This document shows, piece by piece, positions 36,876 to 46,082 of a stretch of DNA of 64,000 nucleotides (positions within the stretch are counted from its first letter, which is position 1; each line of letters begins with the position of its first letter). Under the pieces are notes generated by a model. It was given only the letters and a program-made list of their open reading frames with translations, did no database searches and had not been told where the DNA came from. Made by a program: the position numbers and the translations under genes. The stretch covers positions 744,001 to 808,000 of the forward strand of contig NZ_PYFP01000001.1 in the NCBI RefSeq assembly GCF_003056055.1, given 5' to 3'. This stretch comes from Glaciimonas sp. PCH181 (lineage in GTDB: Bacteria > Pseudomonadota > Gammaproteobacteria > Burkholderiales > Burkholderiaceae_D).

Positions 36876-38276
36876 TAAGTCGGTGACAAAGCGCATCTTA
36901 AAACTACGGCCTTTGATATTGCCGCTGCTCAAGCGCGTAAAGGCATGTTTAGCCATCCGGCGCTCTAGCGCAACATACGTCATAAACTCAAATACGCTGA
37001 TTTTGCCGACCTGTTCTTTGGTCAGGCCCGCATCGCCGGTCAGCGCACCCAGCAAATCACCAGGACGCAGCTTGTCTTTCTTACCACCCATAATGCACAG
37101 CGTGACCATCGGCGCTTGTAATGGACCACCTTCGGCCGGTTCAAGCGTTGCCAGATCAAACCAGGTCACAGGGCCTTTCTGGTAATCCTCAATCAGCTTG
37201 ACCCATTTTTTTTCATTCGGTGCACACAGGCTCAGCGCCAGACCCTTATCGTGACCGCGCCCGGTACGTCCGATGCGATGGATATGGACTTCAGTGTCTT
37301 TCGAGACATCAACGTTAATCACTGCGCCCAATGTCTGAATATCCAGCCCGCGTGCGGCGACGTCGGTGGCGACCAATACAGAGCAACTCTGATTCGCAAA
37401 TTGGACCAGAATTTCATCTCGTTCGCGCTGCTCAAGCTCGCCGTACAACGCCAGCGCGCTAAACCCCTGATCGCGCAATTCGGCGGCCAACTCGCGGCAA
37501 TGAATTTTAGTATTGCAGAAGGCGATGGTCGATACCGGGCGGTAGTGGTTCAGCAGTTGCGCTACAGCAGCATTGCGACCGTCATAGCTCACCTCGTAAA
37601 ACCGTTGTTCGATCTGCCCCGCATCGTGTTGCGCTTCGACTTTTACCTCAACCGGCTGGCGCAAAAATTCGGCGCTGGCCTTGCGGATATCGTCCGGATA
37701 GGTCGCCGAAAACAACAATGTCTGGCGGCGCTTAGGACAGGCGCTGACGATACCTGAAATCTCTTCGTAAAACCCCATGTCTACCATGCGATCCGCTTCA
37801 TCCAACACCAGCGTTTGTACGGTCGCCAGATTGATGCTGCCACGACCAATGTGATCGCGTATCCGTCCCGGCGTACCAACAATGATATGCGCGCCATGTT
37901 CCAGCGAGCCTATTTGCGGCCCCATCGGTGAACCACCGCATAGTGTCAATATCTTGACGTTATCTTCAAGGCGGGCTAGCCGACGCAGTTCTTTGGCAAC
38001 CTGATCAGCCAGTTCGCGGGTTGGGCATAACACCAGCGCCTGAATCGCGAAGTAAGTGGGATTCAGCTTATGCAGAATACCGATGCCGAAAGCAGCCGTT
38101 TTGCCGCTACCGGTCTTCGCCTGAGCGATCAGATCACGTCGCTCCAGAATCACCGGCAAGCTTTGGGCCTGTATGGTCGTCATCTCGTGATAACCGAGAC
38201 TATCGAGATTACGCAATAGCGCTGGTGACAAGGGCAGAGTGGAGAAAGATGAAGTGGTCACAGTGATGGAAGCCAA
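36873..38276 (-). CDS. dbpA: ATP-dependent RNA helicase DbpA
   Basis: DbpA is a DEAD-box helicase that acts on 23S rRNA hairpin 92 in 50S assembly. The 467 residues have AQAKTGSGKTAAFG (Walker A), VLDEADRMVDMGF, LLFSATYP, VATDVAARGLDIQ and HIHRIGRTGRGHDKGLALS in order. The C-terminal DbpA RNA-binding domain, about 395-467, is present (VTLCIMGGKKDKLRPGDLLG, ending NIKGRSFKMRFV). That domain separates DbpA from other DEAD-box proteins. It is monocistronic and divergent from the esterase autotransporter. Confidence 0.96.
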   Translation of the reverse strand: MASITVTTSSFSTLPLSPALLRNLDSLGYHEMTTIQAQSLPVILERRDLIAQAKTGSGKTAAFGIGILHKLNPTYFAIQALVLCPTRELADQVAKELRRLARLEDNVKILTLCGGSPMGPQIGSLEHGAHIIVGTPGRIRDHIGRGSINLATVQTLVLDEADRMVDMGFYEEISGIVSACPKRRQTLLFSATYPDDIRKASAEFLRQPVEVKVEAQHDAGQIEQRFYEVSYDGRNAAVAQLLNHYRPVSTIAFCNTKIHCRELAAELRDQGFSALALYGELEQRERDEILVQFANQSCSVLVATDVAARGLDIQTLGAVINVDVSKDTEVHIHRIGRTGRGHDKGLALSLCAPNEKKWVKLIEDYQKGPVTWFDLATLEPAEGGPLQAPMVTLCIMGGKKDKLRPGDLLGALTGDAGLTKEQVGKISVFEFMTYVALERRMAKHAFTRLSSGNIKGRSFKMRFVTDL

Positions 38277-38587
38277 CAGAAAGGGGAGGGAAGTCTAACA
38301 GGCGTACCGGTTTAGGGCCAGATGTGATGCAATTTTGTGCAATTTAAATGCTAATTTGATATCTTTATCGCGCCAGTCAGACACGCAATCTGTCGTGGTC
38401 TAGCAACACCCGCGCTGGGTGATTGTCCTTGTTATGCATGGGCTGGCGACCAGTATTGCCATAAAAAACTTATAGGGCTACTCTCATTGAGACAAGGCAT
38501 AAATCCCCTTGCGCATACATAGAGCCCCAACGCATCACAGATATCACCGTGAATGTAAAGACCCATAATAATTTAAGGAGAGCTCCT
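38277..38587. other. Divergent region between dbpA and the esterase gene
   Basis: About 310 non-coding bases should hold both promoters. An AAGGAG site at 38575-38580 decides the TTG start of the esterase. No repeat or RNA gene was seen. Confidence 0.45.
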
Positions 38588-40570
38588 TTGACACAGCCAC
38601 CATTTGCACTTTCACGTTGTGCGTCATTTTTTTCTGCATTATTTGCCCCACGCGCGCAGTCGATATCCCAGCCAACGTCATCGACGCTATCGACTATTGG
38701 CGCAACTCTCGGCATCGGCATTGTGAGTCTTTGTATCGCACCGGGGGCATCTGCATCGAGCTTTTCGCAGATGGTGTTTTTTGGCGACTCTTTAATGGAC
38801 AGCGGCTTTTACAGTGGCGTCGGCCAGCAGCCATCATTTACGACTAATCCCGATCTGATCTGGACGCAGCTTCTGGCGCATCAAAATGGCCTAACCGCCA
38901 ATCCTGCTTTTATACTGACGCCGACTGGTGTTGTGTCTGGCGGCGGCACTAATTATGCGGTCGGTGATGCCCGCGTAAGTCAGCCCGTTCTTGATCCAAC
39001 TCTGGCGCCCATCGTTCCTTCTGTCACCCAGCAAATCAATGGCTATTTAGCCAGTAATCCAACGCCAGATAAAAAGGCCCTGTACACGATCTGGGCAGGC
39101 GCAAACGATGTTTTTGCCTATACCCAACAATATGGCGCTGGCTTATTTGACCCAACAACACAAGCAGCGACGGCGCAAACAATCGTTGGTCTGGTCGCGG
39201 GAGAGGCCGTGAATGTTGCCGGTTTGATTGGCAAGTTGCAACAGGCTGGCGCGAATAAAGTCATGGTGGTGAATTTGCCGGATATTGGCAACACGCCGCA
39301 AGCCGCCGCCTCTGGATTACAGACGCTTTGGACGGGTGCCTCGTATACGTTTAATCAGACATTGAACCAAAGCCTGAACCAGTTGGGCGGCAATATCATC
39401 GCCCTTGATGCGTTTAGTCTGCTCGACGAAGTGATCCGCAATCCCGCGCTATACGGTTTTAAAAACGTGACTTCTGCAGCATGTACTACGCCTGATTCCG
39501 GTACTTGTACTGCGGCGACCTTGGTCGAACCTAATGCCAACAAAACCTATTTATTTGCCGATAGCGTGCATCCTACTGGTGCTGCTCAAGCGATCATTGC
39601 GCAGTACGCAGAATCGGTCTTGCTGGCACCGTCACAAATGAGCTTGTTAGCCTCAGCACCATTGGCAGGCGCAGTGACACAGACGCAAGCGATCGACCAT
39701 CGGTTTAGATTGTTTGGGGCGCAGCCTTATAACGTCGGTAAGGCAGAAGGCTATGCGGTGGTGAATCACACGCAGCAAAACTTCGGCGGCACCGACAACA
39801 CTCAAAGCCTGGATGGATCGATCAACAGCGCCACCGTTGGCGTCGATTATGGGATTAATCAGAACTGGATGATTGGTACAGCGTTTGGCTATGGTCAAAA
39901 CAAAGCTGATTTTGGCAACAACACCGGCAACTTCAAACTGAATCAAACCATGATTTCGGCCTATACCCAATATCGTGACGGCGCATGGGCGGTGAACGCC
40001 ATCGGTCTGGCCGGTTTGCTGGACTATAACCATGTACAACGCAACATTACACTCGGTGCAGCACTGCGCACGGAAAATGCATCCACCGCTGGCGATCAGG
40101 TATTGCTGCGCATAGGCGGTCAGTACGACTTTGCCTTCGGCGCAGCTACGCTCAGCCCGTTAGCTAACGTGACCTGGCAACAAGTCAAGATCGAAGACTT
40201 TGACGAAATGGGGAACGACAGCACGGCGATGCATTTTGATAAGCAAACACGGACATCCCTGGTATCCAGCCTAGGTTTGCAAATATCCTCAAACCAATTC
40301 ATCGGCAGCTATGCGGTGCAACCGTTTGCCAAGATTGCCTGGGAAAAGGAGTTTAAAAATACGCCGAATGAAGTCCGGGCACATGTCATCGGAATGGGTG
40401 GCAGTTTCGGTATGCCCGGTTATCAAGGTCCGGCGAATACCACACGGTTAGATCTGGGTGCGACTATTAAGTTGGCAGTGGATACGACTGCTTTTGCTAG
40501 TTATAGCGGGCAATTCGCCAGCGGGAATAGGGCAAACTCGGTTCAGTTGGGTGTCAGTAAAGTGTTTTAA
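38588..40570 (+). CDS. GDSL/SGNH esterase autotransporter
   Basis: This is a type Va autotransporter lipase/esterase like Pseudomonas EstA, 660 residues from the TTG at 38588. AAGGAG lies 7 bases before it, while an in-frame GTG at 38549 precedes that site. A long signal peptide ends near PGASASS. The SGNH passenger follows: block I MVFFGDSLMDSGF (nucleophile Ser), block III WAGANDVF and block V FADSVHPTGAAQ (Asp and His). The last 270 or so residues form a beta-barrel (VGVDYGINQNWMIGTAFGYG to VQLGVSKVF), ending in Phe as outer-membrane barrels do. It would display esterase activity at the cell surface. A perfect hairpin follows the stop. Confidence 0.94.
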   Translation: MTQPPFALSRCASFFSALFAPRAQSISQPTSSTLSTIGATLGIGIVSLCIAPGASASSFSQMVFFGDSLMDSGFYSGVGQQPSFTTNPDLIWTQLLAHQNGLTANPAFILTPTGVVSGGGTNYAVGDARVSQPVLDPTLAPIVPSVTQQINGYLASNPTPDKKALYTIWAGANDVFAYTQQYGAGLFDPTTQAATAQTIVGLVAGEAVNVAGLIGKLQQAGANKVMVVNLPDIGNTPQAAASGLQTLWTGASYTFNQTLNQSLNQLGGNIIALDAFSLLDEVIRNPALYGFKNVTSAACTTPDSGTCTAATLVEPNANKTYLFADSVHPTGAAQAIIAQYAESVLLAPSQMSLLASAPLAGAVTQTQAIDHRFRLFGAQPYNVGKAEGYAVVNHTQQNFGGTDNTQSLDGSINSATVGVDYGINQNWMIGTAFGYGQNKADFGNNTGNFKLNQTMISAYTQYRDGAWAVNAIGLAGLLDYNHVQRNITLGAALRTENASTAGDQVLLRIGGQYDFAFGAATLSPLANVTWQQVKIEDFDEMGNDSTAMHFDKQTRTSLVSSLGLQISSNQFIGSYAVQPFAKIAWEKEFKNTPNEVRAHVIGMGGSFGMPGYQGPANTTRLDLGATIKLAVDTTAFASYSGQFASGNRANSVQLGVSKVF

Positions 40571-40606
40571 AGCGGTTGCATAATCGATTAATCGGTCGAA
40601 AAGATG

Positions 40607-40640
40607 ATTGCGCCGTAGCTGATACTGGCTACGGCGCAAT
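40607..40640 (+). terminator. 13-bp perfect hairpin after the esterase gene
   Basis: ATTGCGCCGTAGC (40607-40619) pairs with GCTACGGCGCAAT (40628-40640). It lies 37 bases after the stop, followed only by TTCTGG, so it is a probable but not classical terminator. Confidence 0.65.
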
Positions 40641-40843
40641 TTCTGGTAATACGTAGTTGATTCGAAGTTGATTCCAAATTATTAAGTCACCGCTTTTTCA
40701 ATCGCTTCGCGCTTACGCCGCACAGTCGTATTTTCCCCTGCTACACCCCAATTATCGGAATTGACCTGATCGAATTGTTGCCAGCATTGGGCGGTGCATC
40801 GCGACCGTTTGTATTGCTGTATCCGCATGCGCGCCACATGTCT

Positions 40844-41767
40844 TCACGAGTACGCGCTTTCGTCGATTTCCTGATCGAAAAGTCGACTTCTCCCATGTCC
40901 TGATTTGTCAGCAAAAAAACTATCGGCAAACGCCTGGCGGGCCGGATGGTGGGTGACATCCCGTCGCCAGATCAGCATCGTTTTGACGACCGATACTTCC
41001 GGCGGCAAGTTATGCGCCTGGATGCTGGTTGCCAGCTTTCTCTGACGTAATAACTCCTTTGGCATCAGCGCCACGCCCATCCCGGCAGCGACGCAGCCGA
41101 TAATGGCTTCAAAGGTTCCGAATTCCGACACGCGTGAGGTAATGACGCCAGCCTCGTTAAACCATCCCTCAAGACGGCGACGGTAAGCGCAACCCGAACG
41201 AAAGACCAGCAAGGTTTTTTTCTCAACGTCCTGCGGTCGAACAACCGGGGCGTGCGCACAATCTGTCAATAGCAGCAATTCTTCTTGAAATACTTCCAGT
41301 TGCTGCAATTCAGGCCCGGCAACCGGCGCGGCGACTAATGCAATGTCAAGCTGATGGCTAAGCACTGCCTGCACCAGATAGTCGCTGGGACCAGTGTCGA
41401 GCAATAAATCGACCTCTGGATGATCTCGATGAAACGCTGCCAAAACTAATGGCATACGCGCCGCTGCTGTGGTTTCCATTGCGCCTATTTTGAGCTTTCC
41501 GGATGGCATATGATCGCCTCGGACCGAGGCTTCGGCCTCTTCGGCCAGTTGTAGCAGTCTGTCGGCATATTCCAACAAACGCGAACCTTCGGCGGAAATC
41601 AACAGTCGTCGTCCAGAGCGGTGAAACAGCGATACGCCTAGCGATTCTTCCAATTGCGTCAACCGTGCTGAAACGTTGGACTGTACGCGATGCAAGCGTA
41701 TAGCGGCTTTGGTCACACTACCTTCTTCTGCAACTGCCTTAAAAATGCGGAGTGCTGCGAGATCCAT
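40844..41767 (-). CDS. LysR-family transcriptional regulator
   Basis: This regulator has 307 residues from the ATG at 41767 (MDLAALRIFKAVAEEGSVTK), preceded by TGAGGG; a TTG four codons upstream is less likely. The N-terminal winged helix (1-60) includes AAIRLHRVQSNVSARLTQLE. The effector domain runs from about 88 to 290 (KLKIGAMETTAAARMPLVLA and later VAAGMGVALMPKELL). The C-terminus past residue 295 is a polar tail. It is divergent from the MFS exporter gene with 110 bases between, so it most likely controls that exporter and itself. Confidence 0.93.
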   Translation of the reverse strand: MDLAALRIFKAVAEEGSVTKAAIRLHRVQSNVSARLTQLEESLGVSLFHRSGRRLLISAEGSRLLEYADRLLQLAEEAEASVRGDHMPSGKLKIGAMETTAAARMPLVLAAFHRDHPEVDLLLDTGPSDYLVQAVLSHQLDIALVAAPVAGPELQQLEVFQEELLLLTDCAHAPVVRPQDVEKKTLLVFRSGCAYRRRLEGWFNEAGVITSRVSEFGTFEAIIGCVAAGMGVALMPKELLRQRKLATSIQAHNLPPEVSVVKTMLIWRRDVTHHPARQAFADSFFADKSGHGRSRLFDQEIDESAYS

Positions 41768-41877
41768 ATTGGCCCTCAATTCTCAAAAACAGATTAATGG
41801 CTTCATTATTATTCATTTTTTTAAATATGTCAGGTGCTTTATATTGCACACTAGCACCTGACAAATAAGGAATAGTT

Positions 41878-43284
41878 ATGAAATCGGCATCAACACCGTC
41901 GCTGGCAATTTTATTAGCTGCCAGCTTTGCTTTTATTATCGTGCAGCTGGATGTGACCATCGTCAACGTCGCGCTACCCCAAATTGGCGTTGAACTTGGC
42001 GCTAGCGTGTCCTCGCTGCAATGGGTAGTGGATGCCTATACGCTGGGCTTCGCCGTATTTCTATTGTCGGCAGGGGTGATGGGCGACAAATTTGGTTCTA
42101 AACGCGTATTTTTAGGTGGGTTTTCATTGTTTGCCCTTGCTTCGTTAGCCTGCGCGCTGGTGCCATCCGCCACAGAGCTTAACCTTGCCCGCGCGGTGCA
42201 GGGCGTCGGTGCGGCATTGCTAGTGCCGAGCTCGTTGGCAATTCTTAATTTCGCCTATGCCCACGATAAAAAAATGCTGGCTAAAGCGATTGGCTGGTGG
42301 ACCGCTGCGGGCGGTGCCTCAATTGCCGCAGGTCCTGTAATTGGCGGCGTGCTGCTGTCGATGGCAGGATGGCGCAGCATTTTCTGGGTCAACATCCCGA
42401 TCTGTATTATTGGCTTTGTCCTGACTTGCAAAGTGGTGCCGCATTTGCCTAGCAAAGATCCACACCGGTCATTTGATATGCCAGGCCAATTACTGGCAAT
42501 TGTTGCGCTCACCGGATTTATTGGTGCGGTAATCGAATTGCAGGCACTGGGTTTGTCACACTATCTGGTGCAGGGCGGTTTTGTGCTGGCAGTGGTTGCC
42601 GGTGCCGCATTTTTAATCGTTGAATACCGCAGCAAAGCACCGATGTTGCCCCTGAGATTGTTCCGTCAGGTAAGTTTTTCCGGTGCAGTGCTGTTCGGTG
42701 TGCTGGTTAATTTTTCGTACTATGGCGTGATCTTCATCTTGAGTTTCTATTTGCAAAAAGTACGTGGCTTTTCCGTGCTTCAAACCGGCCTGATTTTCTT
42801 GCCGCTGACCGGCACTTTCATCTTTTCCAATATCACCAGCGGCTGGATGGCAGCGCGGACCGGCTTGCGCGTGCCAATGGTGCTGGGCGGCCTGATTGGG
42901 GCTAGCGGATATGCGTTGCTGGGCTGGTTTGGTATTTCTACTACAGCCAGCTTTCTGGAAATGTTGCCGGGGCTGGCGTTGATTCCGGCGGGGATGGGTC
43001 TGGCCGTGCCAGCGATGACCACCGCCATTTTATCCAGCGTTGAACGACATCAGGCCGGGACTGCGTCAGCCGTGCTGAACACGGCGCGGCAGGTTGGCGG
43101 CGCGATGGGCGTTGCGGTCTTTGGCGCAATGGTGGCTGCCGGATCGACGCTAGAAATCATCGGCGGAATCCGTACTGCGATGTTGGCATCGACGATCTTG
43201 CTCATTACATCTGCGGCAATAGCTTACTGGTGCAAAACCGGGCTGCCACAATCGCACGGCGCGGTGCAACTTGCTAAAAGCTGA
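41878..43284 (+). CDS. MFS drug exporter, DHA2 (EmrB/QacA) family
   Basis: This 468-residue inner-membrane protein has about 14 predicted helices. Motif D1 LDVTIVNVALPQIGVELGAS is near the N-terminus. Motif A GVMGDKFGSKRVFLGG follows helix 2. Motif C appears as GGASIAAGPVIGGVLLS, characteristic of drug/H+ antiporters. It exports hydrophobic or toxic compounds using the proton gradient. An AAGGAA site lies 6 bases before the ATG. It is divergent from a LysR regulator. The MFP and outer-membrane partners (EmrA, TolC types) are absent, so it works alone or with distant partners. Confidence 0.94.
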   Translation: MKSASTPSLAILLAASFAFIIVQLDVTIVNVALPQIGVELGASVSSLQWVVDAYTLGFAVFLLSAGVMGDKFGSKRVFLGGFSLFALASLACALVPSATELNLARAVQGVGAALLVPSSLAILNFAYAHDKKMLAKAIGWWTAAGGASIAAGPVIGGVLLSMAGWRSIFWVNIPICIIGFVLTCKVVPHLPSKDPHRSFDMPGQLLAIVALTGFIGAVIELQALGLSHYLVQGGFVLAVVAGAAFLIVEYRSKAPMLPLRLFRQVSFSGAVLFGVLVNFSYYGVIFILSFYLQKVRGFSVLQTGLIFLPLTGTFIFSNITSGWMAARTGLRVPMVLGGLIGASGYALLGWFGISTTASFLEMLPGLALIPAGMGLAVPAMTTAILSSVERHQAGTASAVLNTARQVGGAMGVAVFGAMVAAGSTLEIIGGIRTAMLASTILLITSAAIAYWCKTGLPQSHGAVQLAKS

Positions 43285-43475
43285 ATGACGCCCCGTTGCG
43301 TATTCTGCGTAAATTTAATATTCGATTTTTTCGATAATAGATATGAAAATTTTCCGTTTTTCTTTTAGGCTATTGGCGACCATACTGTGATTCATGGATG
43401 GGGAACAAAGTTTCAACCCCACCGAATCAGTTTTTTATGATCGAAATAATCGTATATCAAGAAACGGAAAATATC

Positions 43476-44177
43476 ATGTTACAAGTGCGTAAAAGTGGTG
43501 AACGCGGTGGTGCCGATCATGGCTGGCTGCAATCGAAACATACCTTTTCATTTGGTCATTACCAAGATCCAGAGCAAACCGGCTTCGGACCGCTGTTGGT
43601 GATTAATGAAGACCGCGTCACACCGGGACAAGGCTTCGGCACGCATGGTCACCGTGATATGGAAATTATTTCCTACGTACTCGACGGCGCTTTAGAGCAT
43701 AAAGACAGCATGGGTACAGGATCTGTTTTGCATTACGGCGATGTGCAGCGCATGAGTGCCGGTTCGGGTGTTCGCCATAGCGAATTTAATAGCTCGTCTA
43801 CCGCGCCTTTACATTTCTTACAAATCTGGATAGAGCCGAACGTAAAAGGGATTCCCCCAAGCTATGAAGAAAAACATTTCACCCCGGCATCGAAACAGGG
43901 TCAATTCCGACTGATTGCTTCCTCCGACGGACGCGATGAATCGGTATTAATACATCAGGACGCGAACATTTTTGCGGGAATTTTAGGTGCTGAAGATCAA
44001 ATTTCGCATGCTTTAGTTGCTGGCCGTACCGCTTACGTCCATGTGATACGCGGCACGATAACCGTCAATGGCAAGGCGCTGAGTACTGGCGATGCGCTGA
44101 AAATTTCAGACGAAGCCTTAGTGTCGTTTGGCCAGGCGGATGCGGCGGAAGTATTGCTATTTGATTTGCCTTATTAA
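43476..44177 (+). CDS. Pirin-family protein (YhhW-like quercetin dioxygenase fold)
   Basis: This bicupin has 233 residues from the ATG at 43476 (MLQVRKSGERGGADHGWLQS). Upstream codons to 43398 do not look like family sequence. The metal site is in the N-terminal cupin (FGTHGHRDMEIISYVLDG with His-x-His, then EHKDSMG and the later His in SGVRHSEFNSS). Pirins of this kind cleave quercetin in vitro, and their cellular role is unclear. It lies 25 bases before the azoreductase gene, a frequent pairing in proteobacteria, suggesting a quinone or electrophile-stress operon. Confidence 0.92.
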   Translation: MLQVRKSGERGGADHGWLQSKHTFSFGHYQDPEQTGFGPLLVINEDRVTPGQGFGTHGHRDMEIISYVLDGALEHKDSMGTGSVLHYGDVQRMSAGSGVRHSEFNSSSTAPLHFLQIWIEPNVKGIPPSYEEKHFTPASKQGQFRLIASSDGRDESVLIHQDANIFAGILGAEDQISHALVAGRTAYVHVIRGTITVNGKALSTGDALKISDEALVSFGQADAAEVLLFDLPY

Positions 44178-44202
44178 TTTTTTTCTTGAAAGCACTTTTA
44201 TC

Positions 44203-44817
44203 ATGACCAAATTACTCCATCTGAACAGCAGCGTGCGTAACACTGGCTCAATTTCACGTCAGTTGACTGCGGAATTTTTGACTAAATGGATGCTGGCTAA
44301 TCCGAACGATACGATTGTTGAGCGTGATTTGTCAGCCAATCCAGTCCCGCATCTGACCGAGCAAATGATGGGCGCGTTTTTTACACCTGAAGCGCAGCGT
44401 TCCCCTCAGCAGGCAGAAACGGTAAAATTGTCAGATTCGCTAATAAATGAGTTAATGGATGCCGATGTCATCGTGATTGGTGCGCCGATGTACAATTTCT
44501 CAATTAGTTCGACTTTGAAAGCTTGGATCGACCACGTTGCACGCGCAGGCCGCACGTTTAAATACACAGAAAACGGCCCCGTCGGCTTGGTGCAAGGCAA
44601 AAAAGTCGTTATATTTACGTCCCGTGGTGGTGTTTATAGCCACGGCGCAGGCAAGGCCATGGATTTTCATGAAACTTATCTGCGTGCAGTATTGGGCTTT
44701 ATTGGCCTGAGCGATATCGACTTCATCCACACTGAAGGAATGGCAATGGGCGAAGAGGCAGTGGCCAGCGCGATTTCTCATTCTCGTAGTACGATGACTG
44801 AATTAATTCCAGCCTGA
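44203..44817 (+). CDS. azoR: FMN-dependent NADH-azoreductase
   Basis: This flavodoxin-like enzyme reduces azo compounds and quinones with NADH. It has 205 residues from the ATG at 44203 (MTKLLHLNSSVRNTGSISRQ). The frame upstream overlaps the pirin gene and is unrelated. The FMN phosphate loop is in NSSVRNTGSISRQL. The flavin-site motif APMYNFSISSTLKAWIDHVA and the TSRGGVY loop are typical of AzoR. It is probably co-transcribed with pirin. Confidence 0.94.
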   Translation: MTKLLHLNSSVRNTGSISRQLTAEFLTKWMLANPNDTIVERDLSANPVPHLTEQMMGAFFTPEAQRSPQQAETVKLSDSLINELMDADVIVIGAPMYNFSISSTLKAWIDHVARAGRTFKYTENGPVGLVQGKKVVIFTSRGGVYSHGAGKAMDFHETYLRAVLGFIGLSDIDFIHTEGMAMGEEAVASAISHSRSTMTELIPA

Positions 44818-44856
44818 ATTATGTAATTGGCAAGGCACGTCAGCAGGAGCCTGTCG

Positions 44857-44930
44857 GAATGTGAGAATCGACGCGAAAGCCGATAATCTCACTCCGCCGG
44901 GCTTTTCTGCCAATGGCGGGCTTTTTATAT
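44857..44930 (+). repeat. Hairpin-rich stretch between azoR and ribA
   Basis: GTGAGA and TCTCAC with flanking CGGA/TCCG and ATCG/CGAT pairs form an imperfect hairpin (about 44858-44900). A shorter CTGCC-AAT-GGCGG stem followed by GCTTTTTAT comes next (to 44930). The second could be a weak terminator for azoR. It does not match the FMN riboswitch consensus. Confidence 0.5.
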
Positions 44931-44950
44931 TGAAGTAACGTATCCATCTC

Positions 44951-45619
44951 ATGAGCACCCATATCACACCAAGTAACGCCGCTGCAGCCCAAATCCATGA
45001 AACACTGGAATATGTCACCTCTTGCGAATTGCCTACACCGTGGGCAACTTTTCAGCTTCACGCTTTCATCGATCATCCCTCTGGTAAAGAACATTTAGCG
45101 ATGGTATTGGGCGACGTCACCGACGGCTTGCCGGTATTGGCACGCATCCACTCGGAATGTCTGACCGGCGATGCGCTATTTAGCCAGCGCTGTGATTGCG
45201 GTGCGCAATTGGAAGGTTCGCTTCAGCAAATTGCCGCTGAAGGACGTGGCGCTGTGCTTTACCTGCGTCAGGAAGGTCGCGGAATCGGCTTGCTGAACAA
45301 AATTCGTGCTTACCGCATTCAGGATTCTGGCGCCGATACTGTCGAAGCGAATCAGCAACTTGGTTTTGCCGATGATTTACGCCATTACGGCATGTGTGAA
45401 CCGATGTTGCAACATCTGGGTATCAAGACCTTGCGCCTGATGACGAACAATCCACGCAAAATGGATGCGTTGAAAAAAATGGGCGTGCCAGTGGTTGAAC
45501 GCCTGCCGCTGATTTTAAACAGAAACCCGTTTAACACGCGTTATCTGGATACCAAGGCAGAAAAACTTGGGCATATATTGCCCAACGAAGGCTTGGAGCA
45601 TCAGGACGAATCTGAATAA
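44951..45619 (+). CDS. ribA: GTP cyclohydrolase II
   Basis: RibA opens GTP to the pyrimidine that starts riboflavin synthesis. It has 222 residues, the size of the stand-alone enzyme without RibB. Zinc ligands are Cys70, Cys81 and Cys83 in HSECLTGDALFSQRCDCGAQ. The catalytic block is VLYLRQEGRGIGLLNKIRAY, then LGFADDLRHYGMC and LRLMTNNPRKMDALKKMGV. It is separated from other rib genes here. It follows two flavin-related genes' neighbourhood (azoR), which may be chance. Confidence 0.96.
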   Translation: MSTHITPSNAAAAQIHETLEYVTSCELPTPWATFQLHAFIDHPSGKEHLAMVLGDVTDGLPVLARIHSECLTGDALFSQRCDCGAQLEGSLQQIAAEGRGAVLYLRQEGRGIGLLNKIRAYRIQDSGADTVEANQQLGFADDLRHYGMCEPMLQHLGIKTLRLMTNNPRKMDALKKMGVPVVERLPLILNRNPFNTRYLDTKAEKLGHILPNEGLEHQDESE

Positions 45620-45801
45620 AGTCGGCTCAAAAAACTGATAACAAAGAGTCCTTAGCGGTCTTTAGTTTGATTAAGCCAGCAAGATTTTAGATAGCTGAAT
45701 GTGCATTTATTTGGCGACATCATGGATGTCGCCATTGTCTGTCTGTAGCCGCAATGTGCGAACCCGCGGGTCGTTGTGACTTATCTTTCTTGAAGAATAA
45801 T

Positions 45802-46071
45802 ATGCGGTCATTTATTTCCTCAGCCTTAATAGGCGCGGCGATGTTGGTGACTTCATTCACTGCCAGCGCCGCTCAGGTCGCCTACAGTCAAGCACAATTT
45901 GACAAGTTACAGGCCGAAGGCAAGCCCGCAATTGTCTATTTTCACGCTGACTGGTGTCCTACCTGCAAAGTATAAAAGCCCATCGTTGATAGCTTGCTAA
46001 AGCAGCAGGACATGCAGAGCATCACTTTGCTGGTCGCCGATTACGATAAAGAAATCGCTTTAAGCATCTAA
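45802..46071 (+). pseudogene. Exported thioredoxin-like protein, broken by a nonsense codon
   Basis: The frame starts at ATG 45802 with a signal peptide (residues 1-22, ending SASA). It runs into a thioredoxin fold with an intact active site, YFHADWCPTCKV, then meets TAA at 45973. Reading through in the same frame gives KPIVDSLLKQQDMQSITLLV, clearly the continuation of the thioredoxin fold, to a second stop at 46069. The last 50 or so residues of the fold are missing. So there is both a nonsense change and a 3' loss. A sequencing error could explain the first stop only. The parent was probably a periplasmic thiol-disulfide protein. Confidence 0.82.
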
Positions 46072-46082
46072 AGGATCGCATA

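Noticed and set aside
44857..44950. FMN riboswitch upstream of ribA
   Set aside because: The hairpins do not carry the conserved RFN core sequences, and the fold is only two simple stems.
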